NCBI GenBank assembly: GCA_001915545.1
Contig: MNQS01000195.1
Location: forward strand, 1-17,873
Reading direction: 5' to 3'
Length of the DNA stretch: 17,873 bases
DNA from: Bacteroides sp. 43_108
GTDB taxonomy: Bacteria; Bacteroidota; Bacteroidia; Bacteroidales; Bacteroidaceae
This document shows positions 6,750 through 14,980 of this stretch, piece by piece (within the stretch, counting starts at the first letter, position 1; the number at the start of each line of letters is the position of its first letter). A program made the position numbers and the translations under genes. The notes under the pieces are model-generated. The model was not told the DNA's origin. It searched no databases and worked only from the letters and a program-made list of their open reading frames with translations.

Positions 6750-9035
6750 ATGATTGTTCATTACATAAAGGTGGCTCTCAGAAATCTCATGAAGCATAGG
6801 GTGCACAGTTTCATCTCCGCCCTTTGCCTGGCTTTGGGCATCATGGTTTTCTCTGTTGTCTGCCTGTTTGTGTCGAGGTTCGTGTTCAGCGGCAGGCCTG
6901 CTTCCAACGAGGTAAGGGTGTCAGTTGAAGAATACGGCGGAGAAGACACGGACAACGTTTCCTATTTTATGCGTGCAGAAATTTTCCGCGATATGCAGAG
7001 AGCCTGCTCGGGCATTGTCGACACACTCGTGGCATCGTCGTTCACACGCAATGCCGAGATAGAGGTTTCTTCCTCCGACGGCAGTGTACAGCCTTACGAA
7101 ATTGTATATAAGACAGTAGGCGGCGCCTACTTCTCATACACTCGCATGCCTATGCTCTACGGTACGCGCCTGCCGGTGAAGCCTGATGAAGTTGTAATCA
7201 CGAGCAGTTTTGCCGAACGCCTCGGCAAGGATGTGAACCCTGTAGGAATGACAGTACGCCTGACAGACGGAAACGGTGTTTACGAGATTGTGAATGTTGC
7301 CGACGATTCCTCCGACTTCAACCGCGAAAAGGTCGATTGTCTGTTTCCGCCGGAGATGGCTCCCGAAATGGAACTGATGTGCATGGCTGTGATAGGCCGT
7401 GGGCAGACAATCGACGATGTCAACCGACAACTGTCGTCCGTTCGTTGGACATCCGGCGGACGGCTCTACGGAGCAGGTGTTGTACGTCAGGCCGATGACA
7501 GCACATTTGTCGGTTTCCTGATAGCCTTCATCTCGTCGCTGGTGCTTGTTTCTGCCGTATTCAGTTTTCTGCGCTTCACTTTTCAGGAGTTCCGCATGCG
7601 CAGCCGCGAGATGGCTCTGCGCCGTTTTCTCGGCGAGGAGCGTAAGGGGCTTTTCGGTCTTCTTTCGGCCGAGGTTGCCTGCATGTTCGTCTTTTCCTGT
7701 TTTCTCTCGCTTGTGCTTACGGAGATATCCGTTCCACTGTTGGGCGAACTCTTGCCCGACAGTCGCTGGCTCGATGTGTGGGGCTGTGTAGAGGTCGAGG
7801 CGGTTGTACTCCTTGTCATGCTGGCTGCAGGCTGTGTGCTTTCCTATGTGCAGGTACAGAACGTTTGTAGAGACGGCCGTCTTTCGGCCAAGGTGAGCGG
7901 AGGCGGGCGTCACGGATTCTTCCGAAATGCCGTTCTGTGGCTCCAGGTGGCCGTGAGCGTATTCTTTCTCAGTGCCGTGTTTGCGGTGTACCTCACTCTC
8001 AATGAGACTTTCGGTGGACGCTACATGCCGTTGTCCGATGCCGACGAAGAACGCACGTTGGTTGTGGAATGTTCTTCGGAACGTATGGCTGAAAATCTAC
8101 AGACAATATGCCGTGCTGTGCAGGGAGTCCGTGGCGTGCAGGAAACCCTGTGTGTCGGCGATGCTTCGTTGAGTCCGGTGCACGGTGCGGTGATGCGTCA
8201 CGTGCGTGCCGACAGCTCTGCAGTTGTGTTCAGGGCTACCACGGGCGACAGTACCTACTTCAGCTTCTTCGGCATACCGATGCGTAGCACAGGCGTTGAC
8301 GTCGGAGGGCCCGATGATGTCTACATCGATAGACATGTGGAGAAGATGCTTCGCGACGACGGACAATGGTCGGGACGCATTGAGCTCGACGGAAAGATGT
8401 ACCGCATTGCCGGTGTGTTCGAAGGACTCTACAACAATGCCCCTATAAGCGGCAAGTACGGCGGTTCCGTCTTCTTCGTCTCTCCAAGCGATGCCCGCAC
8501 GATGCTCCTGAAGGTGGCAGAGGGCGAGGATGTCGGCGAGGTGAGCCGTGAGGTTGAGAAAGTGGTGCGCCGCTATGTTCCGCCAACGCTCGACGTTGAC
8601 ATAATCCGTCTGAGTCTGCTGAGAGATGCCGACATCAGTGTTCCCGTCATGCTCGGACGTGTGCTTGCCTGTGTGTCGGCTGTGTCGCTTCTGCTTGTCG
8701 TGCTTAGCATCTGGACATCCGTTTCGCTCGATGCCGCGTGCCGTCAGAAGGAAGTGGCCCTGCGCAAGGTCAATGGAGCCTCGCCGTGGTCGATAGCTCG
8801 GCTTTTCGGCCGTTCCTACCTGTGGATATTCCTCACGGCCTTTGTGCCGGTACACATCTTTTCGCGCTTTCTGCTCATCCGCCTCATGGAGGGCAGTTCC
8901 GCACAGGCGGTGTACGGATGGGGATGGAGCGTTGCCGTTTTCCTGACGCTTGCCGTTGCGGTAGCCCTTTCGCTGGCATGGCAGATATGGAGGCTCATGC
9001 GTCTTAACCCTGCCGATGTGCTGAGGAAGGAGTGA
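6750..9035 (+). CDS. FtsX/MacB-type ABC transporter permease (first of two)
   Basis: This 761-residue inner membrane permease has two MacB-like halves. The first membrane helix is at about 17-38 (SFISALCLALGIMVFSVVC), followed by a periplasmic MacB_PCD-like domain (about 45-245). An FtsX-like helical block follows (about 250-375) and includes the cytoplasmic coupling segment MRSREMALRRFLGEE. The second half starts with a helix at about 390-415, a second periplasmic domain (about 420-625) and a final FtsX block with the coupling helix EVALRKVNGASPWSIARLF. The C-terminus reads MRLNPADVLRKE, the usual ending of the family. No ATPase domain is fused; the ATPase is encoded two genes later. The residues that follow the coupling motifs differ from those of the next gene, so the two permeases are diverged rather than recent copies. 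Export substrate is unknown. Confidence 0.88.
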   Translation: MIVHYIKVALRNLMKHRVHSFISALCLALGIMVFSVVCLFVSRFVFSGRPASNEVRVSVEEYGGEDTDNVSYFMRAEIFRDMQRACSGIVDTLVASSFTRNAEIEVSSSDGSVQPYEIVYKTVGGAYFSYTRMPMLYGTRLPVKPDEVVITSSFAERLGKDVNPVGMTVRLTDGNGVYEIVNVADDSSDFNREKVDCLFPPEMAPEMELMCMAVIGRGQTIDDVNRQLSSVRWTSGGRLYGAGVVRQADDSTFVGFLIAFISSLVLVSAVFSFLRFTFQEFRMRSREMALRRFLGEERKGLFGLLSAEVACMFVFSCFLSLVLTEISVPLLGELLPDSRWLDVWGCVEVEAVVLLVMLAAGCVLSYVQVQNVCRDGRLSAKVSGGGRHGFFRNAVLWLQVAVSVFFLSAVFAVYLTLNETFGGRYMPLSDADEERTLVVECSSERMAENLQTICRAVQGVRGVQETLCVGDASLSPVHGAVMRHVRADSSAVVFRATTGDSTYFSFFGIPMRSTGVDVGGPDDVYIDRHVEKMLRDDGQWSGRIELDGKMYRIAGVFEGLYNNAPISGKYGGSVFFVSPSDARTMLLKVAEGEDVGEVSREVEKVVRRYVPPTLDVDIIRLSLLRDADISVPVMLGRVLACVSAVSLLLVVLSIWTSVSLDAACRQKEVALRKVNGASPWSIARLFGRSYLWIFLTAFVPVHIFSRFLLIRLMEGSSAQAVYGWGWSVAVFLTLAVAVALSLAWQIWRLMRLNPADVLRKE

Positions 9036-9060
9036 GAGGAAGGCACACGAGAGATAGCAT

Positions 9061-9080
9061 GCCGCGGTTCATTCCCCGGC
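9061..9080 (+). repeat. Small GC-rich hairpin between the two permease genes
   Basis: Arms GCCGCGG (9061-9067) and CCCCGGC (9074-9080) pair with one mismatch around a 6-nt loop and are followed by TTTATATAAG. It could weaken read-through or stabilise the upstream message. The 88-bp gap holding it is the longest within the operon. Confidence 0.35.
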
Positions 9081-9123
9081 TTTATATAAGAAAAATTAGT
9101 TTGTATCCTTTTTTAAAATCATT

Positions 9124-11505
9124 ATGAAAAATATTTTTCTGTCATTGAAGATTCTGATGCGTTTCCGCACATATACTGCAATAAACATTGTAGGGCTGGC
9201 GCTGAGTCTTGCATCGGTATTTGTGCTGGTGCGCTACATCCACCAGGAACTCACTGTAAACGATTTCATACCCGACATCGACCGCAAATTCATGACCGTC
9301 GTTGTCGATGCGAAGAACGAACGTGCGCTCTCCGACAGCTACGACTGGAACAACGATCCCGAGTACCGCAACCCGCTCGACGATTCCTCCGTCGAGTGCA
9401 TGACCCGATTCATCTCGATGGACGATGATGCACTGTCAATCGACGGATACAGATATAACGTCAAGACACTGGTGACCGATAGTCTATTCTTCAGCATGGT
9501 GCCTTACCCGCTCGTTGCCGGTACGCTCGAACTCGCCCCCACCGATGCCCTTATTACCGCCGACGCCGCACACCGCATCTTCGGCAAGACCGATCCTATA
9601 GGCAAGTCGTTTACGGCATCTACGGGGCAGACGGTGAAAATCGTCGGCGTCGTGGGCAAGCCGGCGACAAAGTCGTCCTTCAAGTTCGACATCGTTCTGT
9701 CCCGACAGCTCAACGACTATTGGGCATTTGCCACATACGAGATGGTGCGTCTGCGCAGTGCCGCCGATGCCGAACGGCTCAACAAGAAGAATGCCCGCCC
9801 TATGAAGCTGATTATGTATTCGGGTGAGCCTGTACACTACCAGCTCGAGTCGGTGAAGAACGTTTATTTGGACAAGAGCCTGAAGAATTATGCCATGAGC
9901 TTTCTTCTCGGCAACAAGGACACGGTCGTCTACTATGCCGTGGCTGCCGTGCTGGTGTTTCTTGTAGGCATATTCAATTTCGTCAATCTTTATCTGGTCG
10001 TAATGCACAAGCGCGAACGCGAGATAGCTCTGAAGAAAGTGCTCGGAGCATCCAGATTCAGCATCTTCTTGCAGCTCTATATTGAAAATCTCCTGTCCAT
10101 CGCCGCCTCGCTCTTCGTCGCCTGGCTGATTGTCGAGGTTGCCCGTCCGCTCGTAGCCTCCAGTCTCGACATGGATGCTGTGGCCGACATTTGCTTCGAC
10201 ATCCTTCTGTCGGCCTTCCTGCTTGTCCTCCTGCCGCCTCTGCTGACCATCTATCCTTTCCTGAAATTTTCTGGAGCCTCGTCGGTGCGCACAGTCAGTT
10301 CGGTTACTGGCGGACGTCGCCGCACCTCGCCTGTGCAGACGCTCCTGCTCTTCTTCCAGTATGTGCTTACCTTCTGCTTCGTTGTGGCCGCCATCTGCCT
10401 GACACGCCAGATACACTTCATGCTTGATTCCGACGTGGAATACCGAACCGACAACATTATCCAGTGCCGTTTCTGGAATCCCATAATTTCCTATTCTGAA
10501 AATATCCGCGATTTGGAAGAAAAGATGCATTCGGAGAGCGAAATAATGGAGAAGCGCATAAGCGAGTCGCCTCTCTTCACCGGCCATGCCGTCGGCGATC
10601 CGCCTTATGCCATGGGCTATCTCAAGACCTTCACCGCCGACAACGGCGAGCGTGCAGAGGCGCGCGTCGTATATGCCGACAAGCGCTACATGGAATTTTT
10701 CGGTTTCTGTTCCACTCTTGGACGCGGATGGAGTGAGGGCGACCAGCTTACGCAGTACAAGCTCATCGCAAGCGAATCATTGTTGAAGAAGCTCCGCATC
10801 TCCGATTGGCGCAGTACCCGGATTACGCCAGAGTCGAGACTGTGGATTTCAGGTGGCGACACGCGCAATCTGCCATACGAAATAGTGGGAGTCACCCACG
10901 ATTTCCGAAGTGGACATCTCGGACAGGCCGACGTGCCTTCGGTCTTCCTCTTCGGCAATTCCGGAGCGGACGATCTCTGGTTCATCTCCATCACCCCCGG
11001 ACGTGAAACGGAAGCCGTGGATTATCTGAAGAAAATACATAAGGAAGTGACCGGAGGAGGCGACTTCGAATATTCCTACCTCACCGACGAGATTGCACGC
11101 CTGCATGCCGACGATGTGCGTACGGCACGTGTGATAACCTCCTTCGCCGTCATTTCCATCATCATCTCCTGCATGGGACTTCTCGGCTTCTCCATGTACG
11201 ACATACGCCGCCGTTGGCGCGAGATAGGCCTGCGCAAGGTTCAGGGTGCCGAAACGTCGGACATCTGCCGTTTCCTCCTGCGCCGCTACGTGCGCATCTT
11301 CATTCCAGCCTTTGTTGTCGGGAGCGCACTTGCCTACATCGGCCTTTCCCGATACCTCGAATACTTCGCACGCCACGTCAGTCTTTCGCCGTGGATGTTC
11401 CTGCTCGGAGGCGTGGCTGTCTTCCTCATCGCAGGTCTCACCCTCTGGGTCGAGGTGCGCAAGGCTCTGCGCGTGAACCCTGCTGAAATCATACGAAGCG
11501 AATAG
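9124..11505 (+). CDS. FtsX/MacB-type ABC transporter permease (second of two)
   Basis: The 793 residues again form two MacB-like halves. A first helix lies at about 16-38 (AINIVGLALSLASVFVLVRY) and is followed by a periplasmic domain (about 40-275). The first FtsX block (about 278-385) has the coupling motif REIALKKVLGASRFSIFLQL. A helix at about 410-430 starts the second half, with a periplasmic domain (about 440-665) and a last FtsX block with REIGLRKVQGAETSDICRFL. The protein ends RVNPAEIIRSE, the family ending. The pairing of two unequal double-length permeases with one ATPase is common in Bacteroidetes. The natural model is a heterodimeric permease served by the downstream ATPase and joined to the TolC-like channel by the adaptor. 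It could instead be two alternative permeases that share an ATPase. Confidence 0.88.
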   Translation: MKNIFLSLKILMRFRTYTAINIVGLALSLASVFVLVRYIHQELTVNDFIPDIDRKFMTVVVDAKNERALSDSYDWNNDPEYRNPLDDSSVECMTRFISMDDDALSIDGYRYNVKTLVTDSLFFSMVPYPLVAGTLELAPTDALITADAAHRIFGKTDPIGKSFTASTGQTVKIVGVVGKPATKSSFKFDIVLSRQLNDYWAFATYEMVRLRSAADAERLNKKNARPMKLIMYSGEPVHYQLESVKNVYLDKSLKNYAMSFLLGNKDTVVYYAVAAVLVFLVGIFNFVNLYLVVMHKREREIALKKVLGASRFSIFLQLYIENLLSIAASLFVAWLIVEVARPLVASSLDMDAVADICFDILLSAFLLVLLPPLLTIYPFLKFSGASSVRTVSSVTGGRRRTSPVQTLLLFFQYVLTFCFVVAAICLTRQIHFMLDSDVEYRTDNIIQCRFWNPIISYSENIRDLEEKMHSESEIMEKRISESPLFTGHAVGDPPYAMGYLKTFTADNGERAEARVVYADKRYMEFFGFCSTLGRGWSEGDQLTQYKLIASESLLKKLRISDWRSTRITPESRLWISGGDTRNLPYEIVGVTHDFRSGHLGQADVPSVFLFGNSGADDLWFISITPGRETEAVDYLKKIHKEVTGGGDFEYSYLTDEIARLHADDVRTARVITSFAVISIIISCMGLLGFSMYDIRRRWREIGLRKVQGAETSDICRFLLRRYVRIFIPAFVVGSALAYIGLSRYLEYFARHVSLSPWMFLLGGVAVFLIAGLTLWVEVRKALRVNPAEIIRSE

Positions 11506-11572
11506 AACTGCCATCGTGAGAGACAAATATTTTTTTCGTAAATAAATAAAAACAAAAATAAACACAACCGTT

Positions 11573-12247
11573 ATGATTAGAACTGAAGATTTGCAGAAAG
11601 TGTTCCGCACTGACGAAATGGAAACCTGGGCGCTGAACAATGTGAACATAGATATAAGAAAAGGCGAGTTCGTCGCCATAATGGGCCCTTCGGGATGCGG
11701 CAAGTCTACTTTGCTCAACATCCTCGGCCTGCTCGACAATCCCACAGGAGGACACTACTGGCTCGACGGCACCGACGTCTCGTCGTTCACCGAAACCCAG
11801 CGCACCCGCCTGCGCAAGGGAGTCATAGCCTTCGTTTTTCAGAGCTTCAACCTGATTGACGAACTGAATGTCTACGAAAACATCGAGCTTCCGTTGCTTT
11901 ACATGGGCGTGTCCGCATCAGAGCGCAAGAAGCGTGTGGAGGAAGTGATGGACAGGATGGCCATAGCCCATCGCGCCAAGCATTTCCCGCAGCAACTCTC
12001 CGGAGGACAACAGCAGCGTGTTGCCATAGCGCGAGCCGTAGTGTCGGGCCCTAAGCTCATACTGGCCGACGAACCGACCGGAAACCTCGACTCGCACAAC
12101 GGAAAGGAGGTGATGGCACTGCTCAGTGAACTGCACCGAGAAGGAACAACCATTGTCATGGTGACCCACTCGCGCCACGATGCCGGATATGCAGACAGAA
12201 TCATCAACCTGTTCGACGGTACCGTAGTGGCTGAAACTGAACTTTGA
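11573..12247 (+). CDS. ABC transporter ATPase (LolD/MacB type)
   Basis: The 224 residues are a single complete nucleotide-binding domain. Walker A is GPSGCGKST (38-46), the Q-loop glutamine is Q90 in FVFQSFNLID, the signature is LSGGQ (142-146), Walker B is LILADEPTG (162-170) and the switch histidine is H199 in MVTHS. The sequence around the Q-loop and the short helical domain are typical of the LolD/MacB/FtsE group that works with FtsX-like permeases. It is the last gene of the operon, 67 bp after the second permease, with an AT-rich leader that lacks a Shine-Dalgarno sequence. It should power both permeases. All catalytic residues are intact. Confidence 0.94.
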   Translation: MIRTEDLQKVFRTDEMETWALNNVNIDIRKGEFVAIMGPSGCGKSTLLNILGLLDNPTGGHYWLDGTDVSSFTETQRTRLRKGVIAFVFQSFNLIDELNVYENIELPLLYMGVSASERKKRVEEVMDRMAIAHRAKHFPQQLSGGQQQRVAIARAVVSGPKLILADEPTGNLDSHNGKEVMALLSELHREGTTIVMVTHSRHDAGYADRIINLFDGTVVAETEL

Positions 12248-12261
12248 AACAAGGCGGTCGG

Positions 12262-12285
12262 GCCTGCATCTTGAAATTTGCAGGC
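12262..12285 (+). repeat. Hairpin just after the ATPase gene
   Basis: Perfect 7-bp arms GCCTGCA (12262-12268) and TGCAGGC (12279-12285) enclose a 10-nt loop. There is no T run after it, so by itself it is more likely an RNA-stabilising stem ahead of the terminator that follows. Confidence 0.5.
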
Positions 12286-12296
12286 GCTCGCAAGAT

Positions 12297-12344
12297 AAAT
12301 TCCGAGGGCTCAGGATTTTTATTCCGGGCACTCGGAATTTTTTT
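12297..12344 (+). terminator. Intrinsic terminator of the export operon
   Basis: Perfect 10-bp arms AAATTCCGAG (12297-12306) and CTCGGAATTT (12331-12340) enclose a 24-nt loop, and the T run continues to 12344 (seven T in a row). The right half looks like a degenerate duplication: a GGGCTCAGGATTTTT block is followed by GGGCACTCGGAATTTTTT. It separates the GC-rich export operon from the AT-rich restriction-modification operon. Confidence 0.8.
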
Positions 12345-12401
12345 ATGGATTGTGAAATAGTATTTATTAATTATCATCGGAGGTTGCTTATATTGTCAGC
12401 C

Positions 12402-12417
12402 AATTTATATAAATTTG
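12402..12417 (+). promoter_or_regulatory. Promoter -7 box with overlapping 14-bp palindrome (candidate operator)
   Basis: AATTTATATAAATT (12402-12415) is a perfect palindrome. It overlaps TAAATTTG (12410-12417), a full match to the Bacteroidetes -7 consensus TAnnTTTG. The predicted start is about 20 bp before the XRE gene. No -33 TTTG is seen at the ideal spacing; the nearest TTGs lie at 12384-12386 and 12393-12395. A repressor bound here would block the promoter, and the first gene of the operon encodes a small helix-turn-helix protein. Confidence 0.45.
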
Positions 12418-12442
12418 CTTTTGGATTAAAACATTTTACTTC

Positions 12443-12649
12443 ATGGCTAATTTAAACAGACTAAAAGTTGTGCTTGTCGAACAACAGAAGACAGGAAAAT
12501 GGCTTGCAGAACAAATTGGAAAATCTAATTGTACTGTAAGTAAATGGTGTAGTAACTCCGTTCAACCAGACCTTAAAACACTTAATGATATAGCCAAAGT
12601 TCTTAATATTGATGTAAAGGATTTGATTGTCAGCAGTGTAAAACCATAA
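12443..12649 (+). CDS. Small XRE/Cro-type helix-turn-helix regulator of the R-M operon
   Basis: This 68-residue protein is essentially one five-helix XRE domain: NRLKVVLVEQQKTGKWLAEQ forms helices 1-2, SNCTVSKWCSN contains the recognition helix, and PDLKTLNDIAKVLNIDVKDL forms helices 4-5. There is no room for another domain. It lies 13 bp upstream of hsdR on the same strand and starts the operon. Small proteins of this kind commonly head R-M operons in Bacteroidetes and resemble controller (C) proteins that time restriction after methylation. That role is inferred from family and position. A perfect palindrome over the predicted promoter is a candidate binding site. Confidence 0.85.
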   Translation: MANLNRLKVVLVEQQKTGKWLAEQIGKSNCTVSKWCSNSVQPDLKTLNDIAKVLNIDVKDLIVSSVKP

Positions 12650-12662
12650 ATGAGTTATTGCT

Positions 12663-14978
12663 ATGGAAGTAAACAAGAAAGAACTCAAAGAACAAGAGAT
12701 ACGCACTCTGTTCATTACTCCAGCACTCCAACAAAAAGGATGGACAGTAAGTGTAAATATGCGCGAAGAGTACTATTTTACTGATGGTCGAGTACTTGTT
12801 GTTGGCAATCAACATTCTGTAGCAGAGGGTAAGAAAGCCGATTACCTATTATACCATAATGGCAAGCCCATTGCTGTGGTTGAAGCCAAAGACAATAAAC
12901 ACGCAGTTGGAGGTGGTATTCAGCAAGCCATAGATTATGCCCAAATCCTTGACCTGAAATTTGCGTACTCCAGTAATGGCGATGCTTTCTTGGAACATGA
13001 CTTTATCACGGGGAAAGAAACCGAAATCAAGTTAGAGGATTTTCCCACAGAAGAAGAACTATACAACCGTTATCTCGCATCTAAGAACTATACTTCGGAG
13101 GAACTCAACATTATAGAAACACCGTTTTATTATGATGCACATAGCCATGAGCCAAGATATTATCAACGTATAGCGGTTGACCGTACTGTGGAAGCCATAG
13201 CCAGAGGACAACAACGTGTACTTGTCGTAATGGCTACCGGTACAGGTAAGACATTTACAGCTTTTCAGATTATTCATCGTCTTCATAAAAGCGGAGCAAA
13301 GAAAAAAATCCTATATCTTGCAGACCGAAATATCCTTATAGATCAAACAATGGCTCAAGATTTTAAGCCATTCAAGAAGTTTATGACCAAGATAACTTCT
13401 GTTGGAGAAGGTGAAGAAAAGATAGATTCATCATACGAGGTGTATATGGCTTTATATCATCAGCTGGTTGGAAAAGAAGGTAAGCCAGATCCGTTCTTGG
13501 AGGTACAACCAAATTTCTTTGATTTGATTATCGTTGATGAGTGCCATCGGGGAAGCGCGAAAGACGATTCTGCATGGCGTAAAGTATTGGAGTATTTCAG
13601 CTCGGCTACCCAAATCGGTATGACAGCCACTCCAAAAGCCGATGAAGGAGCAAACAACTTGGATTATTTCGGGGAGCCAGTATATACTTATTCACTTCTC
13701 CAAGGAATACAAGATGGATTCTTGGCTCCATATCGAGTTACTGCTGACTTTATCAATGTTGACCTGCAAGGATGGACTCCAGAAGAAGGTGAAATGGATT
13801 TGTTTGGTAAAGAAATCGAGCAGAAATTATATCAGAGACAAAATATAGGTCGTGATCTTGCTATCAAGCTAAGGCGTAAAGTGGTAGCACACAGAATTAC
13901 TCAAATGTTACACGACATCGGACGCATGACAAAAACGATTGTATTCTGCCCAGATATAGAAGAAGCTGCCGAAATGCGAACGCTACTTATCAATATGAAC
14001 AGTGATTTGTGTAAAAAGTCGCCATACTATGTTACACGCATTGTCGGTGAGGATAAAGAAGGAAAAAAACAATTAGATAACTTTATCAGCGTAGATGAGC
14101 CCTATCCGGTGATAGTGACCACTTCAGAGCTTCTATCTACGGGAGTGGACTGCAAAACTTGCGGATTGATTGTCATAGACAAAGAAATTGGTTCTATGAC
14201 TGAATTTAAACAAATCATCGGACGTGGTACACGGCTTAGAAAAGACAAAGGCAAGTGGCATTTGGAAATACTTGACTTCCGCAATGCCACAGCAAAATTC
14301 AAAGACCCAGCATTTGACGGTGATCCGGAACCGCCCAAAGGAGGTGGGAAGAAGCCGAAGCCATACCAGCCTGTTGACCCTGCTTCAACACCTGTGTCTG
14401 AACCTCGTGAGAAATATCTCATCAATGGTAAAGATATTCGTATAGCCCATGAGATGGTATCTGTTTTAGGGGAAGATGGCAAAAACATGAGAACAGAAAG
14501 TGTTCAGTCGTTTGCAAGAAAACAATTATTACGACACTATCAGACTCTTGATGATTTTATACATACATGGACAGAAGCGGAACGTAAGCAAGCTGTGATG
14601 GACGAGTTAAAAGAATATGCCATTCTGATAGACGCAGTCCGCGAAGCGAATTCGGCACTGAAGGATGCAGATATCTTTGATGTGATATGCCACGTTGCTT
14701 TTGACCAACCACCATTGACAAGAAAAGAAAGAGCAAACAACGTGAAAAAGCGTAACTACTTCGGAAAGTATGAAGGTAAAGCTCGTGAAGTCTTGGAGGC
14801 TCTTCTTGATAAATATGCAGAAAATGGCATTCTTGACTTTGAAAAGTCGAATATTTTAGAAATACCACCATTTAATAGCATTGGTAAACCAACTAAGATT
14901 GTGAAATTATTTGGCGGCAAACTTGAATTTGAGAAAGCTGTCAGAGAACTTGAATATCAAATATATAAATTCGCATAA
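12663..14978 (+). CDS. hsdR: Type I restriction enzyme, R subunit (EcoEI-like)
   Basis: The 771 residues combine nuclease and translocase. The N-terminal PD-(D/E)xK domain (about 8-125) shows D60 in KKADYLLYH and E74-x-K76 in VVEAKD. The SF2 motor follows: Walker A MATGTGKTFTA (190-200), DECH box in IIVDECHRGS (289-298), motif III TATPK (321-325), and motif VI QIIGRGTRLR (517-526). A proline/lysine-rich linker (about 553-580) leads to a C-terminal helical domain that contacts the methylase core. Length and motif order fit the shorter type IB/EcoEI R subunits rather than the roughly 1000-residue EcoKI type. It would cleave DNA after translocation when the target is unmethylated. It is 13 bp after the XRE gene and 2 bp before hsdM. 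The AT-rich base composition differs sharply from the export operon. Confidence 0.95.
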   Translation: MEVNKKELKEQEIRTLFITPALQQKGWTVSVNMREEYYFTDGRVLVVGNQHSVAEGKKADYLLYHNGKPIAVVEAKDNKHAVGGGIQQAIDYAQILDLKFAYSSNGDAFLEHDFITGKETEIKLEDFPTEEELYNRYLASKNYTSEELNIIETPFYYDAHSHEPRYYQRIAVDRTVEAIARGQQRVLVVMATGTGKTFTAFQIIHRLHKSGAKKKILYLADRNILIDQTMAQDFKPFKKFMTKITSVGEGEEKIDSSYEVYMALYHQLVGKEGKPDPFLEVQPNFFDLIIVDECHRGSAKDDSAWRKVLEYFSSATQIGMTATPKADEGANNLDYFGEPVYTYSLLQGIQDGFLAPYRVTADFINVDLQGWTPEEGEMDLFGKEIEQKLYQRQNIGRDLAIKLRRKVVAHRITQMLHDIGRMTKTIVFCPDIEEAAEMRTLLINMNSDLCKKSPYYVTRIVGEDKEGKKQLDNFISVDEPYPVIVTTSELLSTGVDCKTCGLIVIDKEIGSMTEFKQIIGRGTRLRKDKGKWHLEILDFRNATAKFKDPAFDGDPEPPKGGGKKPKPYQPVDPASTPVSEPREKYLINGKDIRIAHEMVSVLGEDGKNMRTESVQSFARKQLLRHYQTLDDFIHTWTEAERKQAVMDELKEYAILIDAVREANSALKDADIFDVICHVAFDQPPLTRKERANNVKKRNYFGKYEGKAREVLEALLDKYAENGILDFEKSNILEIPPFNSIGKPTKIVKLFGGKLEFEKAVRELEYQIYKFA

Positions 14979-14980
14979 AA

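Noticed and set aside
9484..10587. 367-codon minus-strand frame opposite the second permease
   Set aside because: It has no recognisable motif and sits wholly inside a permease with clear FtsX coupling motifs; it is the antisense shadow of biased codons.
10849..11745. 298-codon minus-strand frame crossing the permease-ATPase junction
   Set aside because: It overlaps two well-supported genes and its translation shows no family signature.
12650..12770. ATG just after the XRE stop as an alternative start upstream of hsdR
   Set aside because: That frame is not the hsdR frame and closes within about 40 codons; the ATG at 12663 gives the expected HsdR N-terminus.
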